The notes: a model not told the origin generated them from the sequence alone. A stretch of DNA of 64,000 bases from Cunninghamia lanceolata (GCA_027924645.1 BSBN01001225.1:10992001-11056000), one strand, 5' to 3'; shown: positions 1 through 11,276, counted from the stretch's first letter. Numbers and translations are program-made.

Positions 1-688
1 TTTTGAAATCATCAGAGCTATGTACTTGCAATTTTTTCATGAATGCAAATGATATTGTTCTGAGTTTAGTTCTTTGGAAATATGAAATTTTGAATGGAGT
101 TACTATGTGTTGCAAAAGTGATTGAATGTGATTGAATTAACACAAGCTTCTCCCATGAGTTGGCCACTCACGGGACTATAGGATAGATAAGTATTTTCAT
201 TTCTATGGATGTTTTTATTCAGTGGAAAATAGTTTATGTTTAGTTTTTGTCGTTAACCTATAGGATGTCTTGTTTAAAAATTAAACTATTGTGTACTGTT
301 GTTTGAAACTTTCTATGTTGATCAAAAGTTTTCTGGTGCATCTACCTTAGTGAAAATCACTATTTTCTGATAGATAGAATTTGGAGTGTTTGCAGCATAG
401 CAAATTGCATTTGTGAATTGTTAGCATAGAATTAATCTGCTTTCTATCTTCTTGTAAAATTTATATGCTTTCTAGTCTAGAGTCTTCATGCTTTCTAGTA
501 TAGAATTTAAGTGCTTTCTATAAAAGGATATGATTACTATTTTATTTCATGTATTGTTCCAATCTTTTAGTAGAACTAGAAAACTATTTCTCAATGAAAT
601 ATCCAAACTTCCTATTGCAGACAGCCTCAGACACTACCCCGGTCGATAAATTGATAATTTTCATCTAAAGTGTTAGGACCTTATGACA
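1..688 (+). repeat. 3' part of the left LTR of element O
   Basis: This stretch aligns along its whole length with 18137-18816, the last 680 bases of the complete O LTR at 17602-18816, with scattered base changes. Both copies carry the short repeated phrase 'tgctttctag' several times and end in TTAYGACA. The upstream part of this LTR lies before base 1. Position 688 is the inferred LTR end (..CA). Confidence 0.8.
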
Positions 689-960
689 ACCTATCCTCAT
701 TTCTTTGATGGAATAAATAGCTCTTTTTGCATTACCCAATTCCCTAGCCTTGCCAATTTATTTATTTTTATGAGCAATATTTATCTATTTTTAATAAAAT
801 ATTGTACAAATCCTTATTTCCTAAATTGATTGAAATTAGCTTTTAAATTTTGATTTAATGGCATGAAAAGTTGGGTAATTGTGCAGGTTAATGCATTGCC
901 TATAAAAGAATTGGACATCATGCAGCTGTGGATGAATGCACCGGAACTTTGTAGATGGGC
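689..960 (+). repeat. Out-of-place U3/promoter block of the O LTR
   Basis: The sequence matches 17619-17850, which is the start (U3 and TATA region) of the complete O LTR, including the TATA-like TATAAAAG (901-908 here, 17825-17832 there). Here it follows the LTR end rather than preceding it, so the order is reversed relative to the intact LTR. After about 950 the match stops and coding-like sequence follows. No primer binding site is visible between 689 and 710. A rearrangement or a two-LTR-type junction are possible explanations. Confidence 0.6.
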
Positions 961-1176
961 AGTCAATTGTGCATGGGAAGAAATTCAAGGTAAGTCCCCG
1001 AATCATCTCCAAATTATCTGGTATTGGAAATGAAGGAATTAATTTGTCTGAAACTACAAATATTTCCTTTCAGAAAATGATAGAGCTTTTTGCATCAGAA
1101 GGGGAACTTCACCCATTATTAGTTTTAAGTACTTGATGGCAAAATAAGGGATTTTAGAGAATGTCCATTACAGAGC
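920..1176 (+). pseudogene. 5' coding fragment of element O with a possible 84-bp intron
   Basis: An open frame starts at ATG 920, 12 bases downstream of the TATA-like block, and begins MQLWMNAPELCRW. At 989/990 there is an exon-like CAAG|GTAAGT donor. A pyrimidine-rich TTTCCTTTCAG acceptor ends at 1073. Joining 989 to 1074 keeps a frame open for a further 23 codons, whereas reading straight through meets a stop after a few codons. The coding region is cut at 1176 by element P and continues at 14236. I do not recognise the protein. The intron is inferred only from its signals. Confidence 0.4.
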
Positions 1177-1430
1177 TGTTGGGTGAATATTTTTTTGTTT
1201 AGCTAACTAACGACAAAATAGTTATATCAACCACAATATGATGAGATAAATCTCTCCTTTCAGCAAGGAGAGGTTCCCTTTTAACTATTAAAAACTTATT
1301 TACACTAAATACTAGCTTTGGGGGTGTGTTACATTCATCCTTTTCTCTTCTTTCAGAAAAGATGTTTACAATGTTTCACAATAATATTCAATAATACTTC
1401 TACACTTAAACAATAATCAACAATATTCTT

Positions 1431-1950
1431 GTAAGTTGAAGCACAGAGTCTTTCAACTTACTTCACAAAAAGATTCATGAACCAAGTGAATAATCTCAAG
1501 TATAAAGTCTTCAAATTATCCCCAGAAAGATTTTAAAAGTAACCATATCACCAGTTGGAGCACAAAGTCTGTCAACTAAAAACACCACTGATTCACATGA
1601 ATGTGATTGAAAATCATAGCATAAAGTCTACAAGTTCTCAACACGATTCATATACAAAGTGAATAACTACAAGCTCAAAGTCTTTATAATCCTTTACCAA
1701 GAAACACTTTCAATGCACATAGATTCAAGGAAATAATATAACACAAAGTTTATATAACTTATCTTGAACGCCCTCCAATCGTAATAACCAACCATCACTT
1801 TATCCAATCAACTGACAAGAGAAATCAGCAAGAATGCCATATGTACATCCTCACTCATACAAATTTGATTCAACACAAAGTTTGATATCAAAACTCACCT
1901 TCTTTATTGATTGGAATTGATCATACAATTTGAACACAAAGTCTCAAAGT
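1431..1950 (-). repeat. Array of constant-loop hairpins in P LTR (left copy)
   Basis: Eight copies of a CACAAAGTCT-like core occur at about 1441, 1501, 1561, 1621, 1673, 1741, 1873 and 1931, mostly about 60 bp apart. Several are flanked by inverted repeats whose sequence differs from copy to copy. Examples are GTAAGTTGAA..TTCAACTTAC (10 of 10 paired), a stem around ATATAA..TTATAT, TTTGATTCAA..TTGATATCAAA (one bulge) and CAATTTGA..TCAAAGTTG (one bulge). Other copies have weak stems. The array lies downstream of the minus-strand TATA box, so it would be transcribed. Confidence 0.6.
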
Positions 1951-2016
1951 TGAGTCTCAATTTGGGCAGCACTTTGTTGCATAAGATTAAAGATAATATT
2001 TACAATAGAGGCCCTC

Positions 2017-2026
2017 TTTATTTATA
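2017..2026 (-). promoter_or_regulatory. TATA box in the left LTR of P
   Basis: TATAAATAAA on the minus strand, set in a GC-richer context (CCCTATAAATAAAGAGGG). It fixes the direction of P transcription and is identical in the right LTR. Confidence 0.65.
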
Positions 2027-2844
2027 GGGAGAGGCCTTGAGAAAATTTAGGAAAAACCTAACTACTTTGACTTATTCAAAAATAGAAATCCTTATTGACT
2101 TGGGACTTCCTATGTTTTTACATGTAATTACATATGAGAAAAGTACATGTAAAAGTGTCTAAAACTAAATGAAAAGTACATATGAAACTACAAAAATATT
2201 CTAAGGCATGACAGCTTTCATCAACTCCCACTCCCTATAATATGCACACATCTTCATGATGATCGGTCCATGAACCCAATTCAAGAGTAATTTGCCAGGT
2301 TTGATGACTCAGCATCTTTGTGTGCCACTTCCATTGTCACTGCTATTCACTCTCCAATGTCTATTGCACTGTCCATACATGATTGCTCATCTCTAAACAC
2401 AACTGCTCCTCCTTGACTACAAGTGGCACAACACATCATTCTCATTGTCATGACTATGAATTGACTCACCTGTCTCCATGAGTAATGGCTTCCAACATCC
2501 TTCTTTACTGTCATGTACATGCTCCTATTATCAGACCCCTGCTATCTTGTGCTTCATTACCTTGGCCTTCTTAGGAGATGGACCAATCATTTGAAAGATA
2601 GACTCCTTTGGATGACGTGATGACCTCAACAGCTTTATAGGAGAAACTGTAACAAAAAGTCATGATCTTGTAGTTAGGGGAAATACTGGTAATTTTGGGA
2701 AACTGCATGTTGATGATCATGACTATGGAGACGCACTTGAAAAGGGCTATAGTGCAAGCAGGTCAAAATTCAGAGGAAAGCGGGCTTGGAAGATCAAAAC
2801 TAAAAATTTCCCAGAGTTAGGAAATTTGGGAGAGTGTTTGCATG

Positions 2845-3775
2845 GGTGGCAAAATTTGCCGCCCTTGCATGTGTTTGGGAAGATCATTGGTTATCATGCA
2901 TAAGCGGTGAAAAATGCCACCGTTGCATGTTATCACTTGCAAAGGTGTAAGGTTCATGCATAGTCAGCGATTTCAGCCACCGTTGCATATGACAGGAAAA
3001 AGTTTGCATGTTGGAACGACAAATTTCGCTGACGTTGCAGGTAAGTTTTAGACGATTTGATCTCAGTGTTTGAGTGGTGAATTTCACTGACATTGCACAT
3101 GATAGAAATTGCAAATTTCATGTAAGGGCAGTGGATTCTACTACCCATACACCTTGCTTTTGTTGAGTATTATAAGATTTGAACAGCAGAAATTACCGCC
3201 GATTGAGCCTTGGATGAAGATCTTCAAAAGGTAACATGCCGACGCGGCTGACACAACTGATGCCTTAATACATACAAGGGCATAATGAAGTATAACTTGG
3301 CTTTGAGGTTTGATTAAAAAAAACCATCAACATCTATATAGGTATAACATATGGCACAAAGATTGATCCCTGTCCAAACGGTGAAAAACTCTAAGTCCGT
3401 CAGTGGCGAATTTGCTAGAATCCTAAAACAGCGCGATCAAATGGTGAGAGAGGAGTCCAGTGGATAGCTAGGGAGAATGAAAATGAAATGACCAAAAAGA
3501 TAATCAAAAGACATTTAAAGGCTTGAAAACATGCCTTTAATGAGTGGCACGAGTGGCCATTAATGGCACTCAAAGATCAAGATCCCAGAGATCTTGTTCA
3601 GGCGGCAATTTCGGGCGTTCCAACAAGTTTCACAAAGAATGCAAAAGCGGTGGATTTTGCTGACACTGCATTCAAAACTTTGGTGAAACATGCTATGACA
3701 GTCGAAAGTGCCACTCAGACACATTGAAAAAGAAACCAAACGTAAGAGCGGCAAAAAGTGCCGCTACCGCACATC
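2845..3775 (-). repeat. Array of short palindromes in the P U3 (left copy)
   Basis: Repeated imperfect palindromes of the form GCGG-RAATTT-YGCCGC, often followed by GTTGCATG, recur about every 51-60 bp. Examples start near 2845 (GGTGGCAAAATTTGCCGCC), 2903, 2965, 3017, 3074 and 3125. A further group lies near 3584, 3645 and 3750. The array continues beyond the Q insertion at about 8863 and 8914. It sits upstream of the minus-strand TATA box, that is, in U3. Confidence 0.65.
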
Positions 3776-3792
3776 AAACGAAAAAGATGTCA

Positions 3793-5195
3793 TGGTGCAG
3801 GAGCACCTACCTGACAGCTGGCCTCCATGAGGCAGTTAGTTTGTTATAGGTCTGGTTAATGTTTCCAAGAAGGTCTTATAAGACCAATGCATGTAATAAG
3901 GTCCAAGTTGACCGTGCTTTTCTATTTTTAGGTAGTTTGTTATGACAGCTGATGACAGCTGTATAGTTTGTTAGTTCTGTTGGATCCTCCCAGCCGCTTG
4001 GAAGCTCCCAGCCGCTGGGAATCGAGTGGTAGTACTCGCAAGCAGATCCTATTTATGCATTAGGATCGGTTGGTTTTAGGCAGTATTGTAGATCATCGAT
4101 CAGACTTTGCAGAGAGTGAGACAAAGGGAGAGAGACAGAGTATTGTAATTGCATCTTTTGAAATCAATAAAGAGATCTTGTTTGTGTCCATTCTCTATTT
4201 TGAATTCCATTGTGTAATCGAGTTGCTGTTCTGGTGGTTGCATGGATTCGCTGATCCATTCCACCGGTTGATTCGTCGAATCGGTGGAATGGCTATGTAC
4301 AATAGTTTAGGATTTAGTTTGCATTTTCTGTTTGTTCGCATGTATGTTTGCAGGATCGCAGTCGAGAGGTGTTGAGAACCCTAGCATGGGTATGTGCTAG
4401 GTCGTGCTGGTAGTTCGAGTCTAAAAAGTTGTCCAGGAAGCAGATCGGGTCACCTCAGGAGGTTCGGCGGATCGAAATTCGCTAAGGTTGGAAATTCGCC
4501 ACAACGGCATCATCAGGATATTTCTGTGTATATCCTGCAGTTACTTCGGGTGTCATCTGAGTAGATGGAGGTGAACATGATGCAGTAGATTGCATAAGGT
4601 GAATGTGCATTGGGGTGATCATCGCAAGGTGTTGCCGAGGAGGAGCGTATCGGCATAAGGTAGAAGATCGGGTTGATAAAACCATCGCGGGCCGATAATG
4701 TTATGTTTGGCCGACAGCAGGATATTGGAGGAGCTGCATATGACATCATCGTCATCAGGACATTCTGAAATAAGACCCGATAAGTCATATCCTGATGCTG
4801 CTTGTTTAAGTAGGTCGGATATCGGGGTGACGTAAGCATCGAAGGAAAGGTGCGTGAAGTGTCGTCATCAGGATATATGGAGGGAACCGGATATTTTATA
4901 TCCTGCTGATGAACATGATGTTGAACATCATGATGCTGCAGAAAGCGTTTGGCGGTAAGATGAACAGTGAACATCAGGAGGATGTTTGTGCTTGCCGAAT
5001 GTGATGATGCTGCTGATAGCCGGATATGATGATGCTGTTGACAGGCGAAAGGTCGAAGGTTTGTCTGCAGGAGGATATCGGTCGGCAGAGAAAATATGAT
5101 GATGCTGACAATGTTAACAAAAAATATGATGATGATGATGGGTTGTAGACATACATGTTGTATGTCAAGGTTTTAGTGTGGATGCCTCTGCATCA
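3793..5195 (+). repeat. 5' LTR of Q
   Basis: TG..CA bounded and 1403 bp long. It aligns end to end with 7434-8850, with about 30 base differences (nearly all transitions by eye), one 1-bp gap and a 15-bp insertion in the right copy near 8400. A polyadenylation-type AATAAA lies at 4166-4171. The 4500-5160 part is dense in CAGGATAT and its complement, including a CAGGATAT..ATATCCTG inverted repeat near 4513. Confidence 0.95.
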
Positions 5196-5198
5196 TAG

Positions 5199-5210
5199 TG
5201 GTATCAGAGC
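5199..5210 (+). promoter_or_regulatory. Primer binding site of Q (initiator tRNA-Met)
   Basis: TGGTATCAGAGC starts three bases after the LTR end. This is the standard plant retrotransposon site complementary to the 3' end of initiator methionine tRNA. Confidence 0.95.
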
Positions 5211-5287
5211 TCAACAAAAGGTCTGGGCTGTTGTGTGTTGATTCTGTCACTGAAAGGACAGAGGTAGAGGAGTGAGAGGTTGACAAA

Positions 5288-7471
5288 ATGCCTTCGAAAG
5301 GTAATGGTACTGCAAGGGAGTTGCAGGAGATGAAGGAAAAACATGCCAGAGAGATGAGGAAGATGAAGGAGCTTGCTGAAGCACTTCAAGCCAGGCTTGT
5401 AGCCTTGGAGAAGAACAAAAAGAGGGAAGTGGAAGACAGTGAGTCTGAAGAAGATGAAGATGCTGTTGAAGAGTATGAAGAGGTAGCTGAAGGTCTGGAT
5501 GTTGAAGACCAGAGATTTGCAAAATTGTTAAAGGCAGTGCAGAGTGATAAACCTAAGGTAAAGGTTGATCTTTCCAAGTATAATGGAAGTTTGAATGAAG
5601 ATGAGTTACTGGATTGGATTGCTGCACTTGATAATCACTTTGAATGTGAAGATGTTGCTGAGGATCAGAAGGTAAAGATTGCAAAGACCAAGTTAGGAGG
5701 TCATGCTTTGGTATGGTGGGATTATGTACAATCCGAGAGAAGGAAACAAGGAAGGTCAAAGATCACTTCATGGGATAAAATGGTAGCAAGGATCAAAGGT
5801 AAATTCTTGCCCAAGGATTATGAAATTCAGATGTTTAAGAAGCTGCAATTTTTAAGGCAGAAGGAAATGGATGTGAAGGCATATACTAAGGAGTTTTATA
5901 AGTTGAGTATGAGATCTGGTCATCATGAGAATGAGGTAGAAAAGGTGGCTAGGTACTTGGCTGGTTTGAGATTGAACATACAGGATGAGTTAGTTTTAGC
6001 TAACCCTAAGAGTGTGGAGGATTGTTACCAAATGGCAATCAGGATTGAAGAAAAGATGAATAGGAGACAAGATAAGTCCATGAGAGGAAGAGGAAACAAT
6101 ATGAGGGGAAGAGGATCAGCCCCTACAACAAGGCAAACCAATGAGGGTCAAGAAGACACTAGTAAAAGACAGGGACAGTCTGATTTTAGAGGTGGATGGA
6201 AAGGTAATAGAGGCAGATTTGGAGGTGGTAGAGGTTCTACTACATTTTCAGGAAAGTGTTACACCTGTGGTGAGTTTGGTCATCCATTTTTCAAATGTCC
6301 AGAAAGCAAAGGTTCATCATCTAGAAATGATAGAACGAATGACAAGAGAGTACAACTTGTGCAGGAAGAGAAAGTAGAGCAAAGTGTGCAAAGTTCAAAC
6401 ACTTATCAAGGAGACAGAGTTCCTAACAATTATGGATATCCTGAGGAGGGAGAAGCATTGATGCTTAGGAGAATTAGTTTGCAGGCATCAAAGGATATGA
6501 TGCAAAGAAGAGCTCTTTTCAAGACCACATGCAAGAGCAAAGGTAAAGTATGTAAGGTTGTCATTGATACTGGTTCAACAGATAACATGGTATCTCAGGA
6601 AATGGTGGATAAACTAAATTTGGAAAGGATTCCACACCAACACCCTTACAAGGCATCTTGGGTGAGTGATAGTCAATCACTTTTTGTCTATGAACAGGCA
6701 TATGTTGATTTTCAGATTGGAGCATATCATGATAGAGTTTTGTGTGATATTTTGCCCATGGAATGTTGTCACCTACTGTTGGGTAGACCATGGCAATTTG
6801 ATAGGAGGGTACTGTATGATGGGTATGCTAATACCTACACCATCAAGAAAGATGGGAAAACTATTATGTTGATGCCATTGCAGGAAGATGCTGCAGTACA
6901 GGGGGCAGCCAAAATCATTTTAGTGGGAAAGAAGGAGTTTGTGCATATGCCTATAGCAGCAGGCATAACGGCAGTTGAGGACACTGCAGGGAAAGAAGTT
7001 GTTAAGGACAATAGTTTGAAGACAGTTTCAGTTTTGACTGACAGAGGTCAGCAGCAGGTTCAGAAACAGGTTTGCAAATAGCAACCAGTTGAGAGGAATG
7101 ACAAGGATGTTGTCATAGTTGGGACTATTGTTTGTCCTATAAAGGTTGAAAGAAAGACAGAGTTGAACATTTCAGAAGTTCAAGAGGCAGTTCAGATAGA
7201 GGTTCTGGTCAGACAACCTGACAAACACAGGGTATGTGTGAGAAGGGCCTACATTGACAGGCATGAGGATTTACTTGCAAGACAGCAAGTTACAGTTCAG
7301 AAGTCTTGGAGCAGCCGAGAGCTAGCAGAGGACAAAGCTGGAATAGGTCAAAACACTGACATGACAAAGTGTAAAGGTGGAGGACTTCCACAACCTAACT
7401 CATGGGACATGAGTTCTTTTTTGTTGGGGAGTATGGTGCAGGAGCACCTACCTGACAGCTGGCCTCCATGA
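5288..7471 (+). pseudogene. gag-pro: Gag-protease polyprotein of Q (one internal TAG)
   Basis: The open frame runs 597 codons from ATG 5288 to TAG 7079-7081, then continues in the same frame to 7471, inside the 3' LTR. Order: charged N-terminal coiled coil with an acidic stretch (about 10-75); Ty3/gypsy capsid-type gag domain (about 95-260, with the WW and LRQKEMDVKAYTKEF region); Arg/Gly-rich segment (about 265-320); one CCHC zinc knuckle (from C324, CYTCGEFGHPFFKC); retropepsin with active-site DTG (D427, VIDTGSTDNMVS). Nothing after the protease resembles polymerase. The final 130 codons past the TAG are unrecognised. The TAG could have come from CAG by one transition. The frame is otherwise intact, so the protein up to 7078 could still be made. 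Confidence 0.9.
7423..7433 (+). promoter_or_regulatory. Possible polypurine tract of Q
   Basis: GTTGGGGAGTA immediately precedes the 3' LTR. It is only moderately purine-rich, so this rests mainly on position. Confidence 0.4.
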
Positions 7472-8850
7472 GGCAGTTAGTTTGTTATAGGTCTGGTTAA
7501 TGTTTCCAAGAAGGTCTTATAAGACCAATGCATGTAATAAGGTCCAAGTTGACCGTGCTTTTCTATTTTTAGGTAGTTTGTTATGACAGCTGATGACAGT
7601 TGTATAGTTTGTTAGTTCTGTTGGATCCTCCCAGCCGCTTGGAAGCTCCCAGCCGCTGGGAATCGAGTGGTAGTACTCGCAAGCAGATCCTATTTATGCA
7701 TTAGGATCAGTTGGTTTTAGGCAGTATTGCAGATCATCGATCAGACTTTGCAGAGAGTGAGACAAAGGGAGAGAGACAGAGTATTGTAATTGCATCTTTT
7801 GAAATCAATAAAGAGATCCTGTTTGTGTCCATTCTCTGTTTTGAATTCCATTGTGTAATCAAGTTGCTATTCTGGTGGTTGCATGGATTCGCTGATCCAT
7901 TCCACCGGTTGATTCGTCGAATCGGTGGAATGGCTATGTACAATAGTTTAGGATTTAGTTTGCATTTTCTGTTTGTTTGCATGTATGTTTACAGGATCGC
8001 AGTCGAGAGGTGTTGAGAACCCTAGCATGGGTATGTGCTAGGTCGTGCTGGTATTTCGAGTCTGGAAAGTTGTCCAGGAAGCAGATCGGGTCACCTCAGG
8101 AGGTTCGGCGGATCGAAATTCGCTAAGGTTGGAAATTTGCCACAACGACATCATCAGGATATTTCTGTGTATATCCTGCAGTTACTTCGGGCGTCATCCG
8201 AGTAGATGGAGGTGAACATGATGCAGTAGATTGCATAAGGTGAATGTGCATTGGGGTGATCATCGCAAGGTGTTGCCGAGGAGGAGCGTATCGGCATAAG
8301 GTAGAAGATCGGTTGATAAAACCATCGCGGGCCGATAATGTTATGTTTGGCTGACAGCAGGATATTGGAGGAGCTGCATATGACGTCATCGTCATCAGGA
8401 TAATCGTCATCAGGACATTCTAAAATAAGACCCGATAAGTCATATCCTAATGCTGCTTGTTTAAGTAGGTCGGATATCGGGGTGACATAAGCATCGAAGG
8501 AAAGGTGCGTGAAGTGTCGTCATCAGGATATATGGAGGGAACCGGATATTTTATATCCTGCTGATGAACATGATGTTGAACATCATGATGCTACAGAAAG
8601 CGTTTGGCGGTAAGATGAACAGTGAACATCAGGAGGATGTTTGCGCTTGCCGAATGTGATGATGCTGCCGATAGCCGGATATGATGATGCTGCTGACAGG
8701 CGAAAGGTCGAAGGTTTGTCTACAGGAGGATATCGGTCGGCAGAGAAAATATGATGATGCTGACAATGTTAACAGAAAATATGATGATGATGATGGGTTG
8801 TAGACATACATGCTGTATGTCAAGGTTTTAGTGTGGATGCCTCTGCATCA
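7434..8850 (+). repeat. 3' LTR of Q
   Basis: 1417 bp, TGGTGCAGG..CTCTGCATCA. It is followed directly by the TGTCA target duplication and the resumption of P LTR sequence. It carries a tandem 15-bp gain near 8400 that the 5' LTR lacks. Confidence 0.95.
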
Positions 8851-8855
8851 TGTCA

Positions 8856-9190
8856 AGTCGGCAATTTCCGCCGACAAAGCATAAGCAAACACAAAGACAT
8901 GTAACAGCGGTAATTTTAGCTGACTTTACATGTGAATACTCAAAAACTTACTAACACTTGGAAAATGACCAAAATTGACATTTTTATCAGTTTACGACTA
9001 AATCAATTCATGCAAACATCGAGGAATCAATTCAAGGACATGTCACAAACTAGTTTAGGATGTCAAATGATTTCGCAAAGGATCAAGAGAATTTTGTCTC
9101 AATTTGTGAACCTAGAGTGTAGATCACAAAACGGACAAGTTTCGTGGGGGTTGTCTACAAAAATGAGCGTAGCTAATTTTGAGAACAACA
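8856..9190 (-). repeat. 3' LTR of P, second part
   Basis: Resumes P LTR sequence after Q, aligning with 13902-14230 and ending GAGAACAACA at 9190. On the minus strand this is the LTR start. It contains two more units of the palindrome array. Confidence 0.9.
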
Positions 9191-9589
9191 GCTAGCTCTA
9201 ACTGGGGAACTTCCTTCGATTAAACTTTGAAACGATTGAAGGGAGTAGAATCCAGTCTCTAAGTGCCTTCATCCATGCCATTAGGCTATAGACTCAAGCG
9301 AAAAAGAAAAAGACATGAAAGACTAAACAAAAACACAAAAATAAAAACACAAAAAGATTAAAATGAAAAGTACACAAAAAAAACTGTACAAAAATATGAA
9401 AACTTATCTGTCACTTCACTTTGAGAAAAGCTTCAGATGATGTCTGCTGTGAGGCAGCAGAAAAGATGTTCCACTTATTTTTCTTTTACTATTGAAGGAG
9501 TAACACTTCCCAATGTTTGTCATTCTAGGATCTTCTTCTGCATCCAAATTGAATTGCCCAATTGATGCTGATGAATTTGGTCCCAACTG
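9191..9589 (-). other. 3' internal region of P without recognisable coding
   Basis: About 400 bp between the gag remnant and the 3' LTR, read leftwards. A modest purine run (GAAGGAAG on the minus strand, near 9212) may be the polypurine tract. I see nothing else here. Confidence 0.4.
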
Positions 9590-11155
9590 TCATCGCCGTT
9601 TGACAAAGCAATCATGCTCATCAAAAAGTTTTTTTGGAGAAACCAATCCTTTGGAAATGCCATTTCCTTTCAGCTGCAAAATCCCTTTGTTTGAAAAGAA
9701 TGATCCGTCTGTTTCTAGACCTCCATTTGAAACACTATCCAATAACTTAGGATCTTCATTAGAAATCAAGAAATAAGTACCCATATCAGAAGATTCAAAG
9801 AGAATCTAAACTTTTGGATCTTTAGTATTTGTTACTATGTACTTAGCCTCCCTTTCAGGATGAACCTTCTGCATAATACCCTTAACAGGTATTCTTGCCT
9901 CAGACATTTGAATCTTTGTCTCCTCAGCATAATCTATGATATCAACAGGTTGATATGGATTTGTTACAGAAGACAAAAAACTCTCATTTTGAGGTTTTTC
10001 ATTGGGGGTACTGGTCTTAGGAACATAGGATGAAGTGAGAATATCTGATGTACTTACTTGGTTGTCACCAGCCACATATTGATGATTTGATGTATTTTGT
10101 GACCATGTGAGAACATCGTAAGATTCACCAAAAGCATCTTCTTCTTGTTTCATTTCACCTTCCAAGTTCAAGAACCCTATGGTAGAGTCGCCAGCTAACT
10201 GCTCTTCACCTTCCATGAAAAGATTAGCAACATCTTCTCCTTGATCATATTCTGATTGAAGAAGATTGTCTTGCTCTGATTCATAATAGAAGATTGCTGC
10301 ATCCATAGGTGGTACTTCTAAAACAAGTATTCCTTGTTATGGAGGAAAGATATTTTGATTCTAGTCCCTTGAAGCATTGCCTTGGTAATTCAAAGCATCA
10401 TGAGAAGTTCCCCTTGATATGTCCTTATAGAAGGGAATGGGCAAATTCTGTGACACCTATTCTTTCAGAGCTAATAGCTCATCAGCCAACTTTTGTACTG
10501 TAGGATCCATAGTGTTTGTAGAAGATAAAGCCAAAAAGGGCTGCTCATTAGGCCCAATAGAATCCTTCTTCAACTTTCCCACTAAGATCAAATCATCCTC
10601 CACTTCAACTGCCAAACTTTGAGCAATTGCAAGATTAGCTAGTGCTACTCTTCGTAAAAGAAAACTTACTTCTGGCAACTGTGAATTGATGAAGAAGTAT
10701 TTCAGGTTCTCAGCTGTGGGTTGAGCAATAGTTGGGATCTTGTTCTTTAGCTTATTGAACTTTGCAACAAACTCATGCATTGACTCATGCGGTTCCTTTT
10801 TTATTTGAGTAAGTTGGGCCAACAAGGTGTAAGCATCTTCTGTTGGCTTGAATCTAGCTTCAAACTGAGTTCAAAGTGTATTCCATCCAATGATAATTCC
10901 TGGTGCAAGGTGAAAGAACCAATCAGCTGCAACACCTTGGAGTGTTGCTACAAACAGTCTCACAGAAACATCTTCATATTCAACTCCGAGAACACCACAT
11001 GCAATGTAGAAAGCTGCAATGTGCTCATCCAGATGTTGTTTACCATCCCCATAGAACTTGGGAAAATTCTTACATGAACCCCGAGGTAGTTCATGTAGAG
11101 GCTGAGTCAATTTCAAAGGACCAAATGCATTTCCCCATGCACCTGGGACAGCCAT
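9590..11155 (-). pseudogene. gag: Gag remnant of P
   Basis: Read from ATG 11155, the frame begins MAVPGAWGNAFGPLKL and continues with a Ty3/gypsy gag domain (FPKFYGDGKQHLDEH, then a W-containing segment). After a TGA at 10871-10873 it resumes in the same frame at 10825 (LLAQLTQIKKEPHES) and runs to a TAG at 10457. The 10306-9806 piece is acidic and unrecognised. It is in the same frame as the 9784-9590 piece, separated by a TAG at 9806-9808. The TGA and TAG stops could each come from one C-to-T change. No zinc knuckle or protease was seen, so this is a gag fossil. Confidence 0.7.
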
Positions 11156-11258
11156 ACTCCTTGGTAAACAATAGAGCAAATATAACAAAAATATATTACA
11201 CAAAGATGAGGCCGGTATGCTTCAACCAAAGGTGAGAGGCTCTTGGTTGCACATTCAA

Positions 11259-11276
11259 TCCCCAGTGGAGTCGCCA
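11259..11276 (-). promoter_or_regulatory. Primer binding site of P
   Basis: Read on the minus strand, TGGCGACTCCACTGGGGA starts five bases after the end of the 5' LTR (11282). It begins TGG, as expected for a tRNA CCA end, and sits in GC-rich sequence. I cannot assign the tRNA with certainty. Confidence 0.75.

Larger units (their letters stand above)
1177..3792 (-). repeat. 3' LTR of P, first part (interrupted by Q)
   Basis: It starts TGTTGGGTGAATAT and aligns with 11282-13901 of the right LTR. It is cut at 3792 by element Q, whose target duplication TGTCA occupies 3788-3792. Differences from the right copy are mostly transitions. Confidence 0.9.
3793..8850 (+). mobile_element. Element Q: gag-protease-only LTR retrotransposon
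   Basis: The ends are TGGTGCAGG..CTCTGCATCA, with target duplication TGTCA at 3788-3792 and 8851-8855. Two LTRs (1403 and 1417 bp) enclose 2.2 kb holding a primer binding site and one gag-protease frame. Reverse transcriptase, RNase H and integrase are absent. This fits the TR-GAG class of non-autonomous elements. The gag resembles plant chromoviruses, and the LTR start resembles that of CHR at 34679, so mobilisation by a chromovirus is a reasonable inference. Q lies in the left LTR of P. Confidence 0.95.

Noticed and set aside
1431..1950. CRISPR-like array of ~60-bp repeats
   Set aside because: The repeat unit is short and diverged, spacers are not unique, it lies inside a plant LTR and is copied in the other LTR, and no cas genes are present.
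4070..4375. 101-codon ORF in the Q LTRs (also 7711-8016)
   Set aside because: It overlaps the polyadenylation signal and R region and is conserved only because LTRs are copies. No motif.
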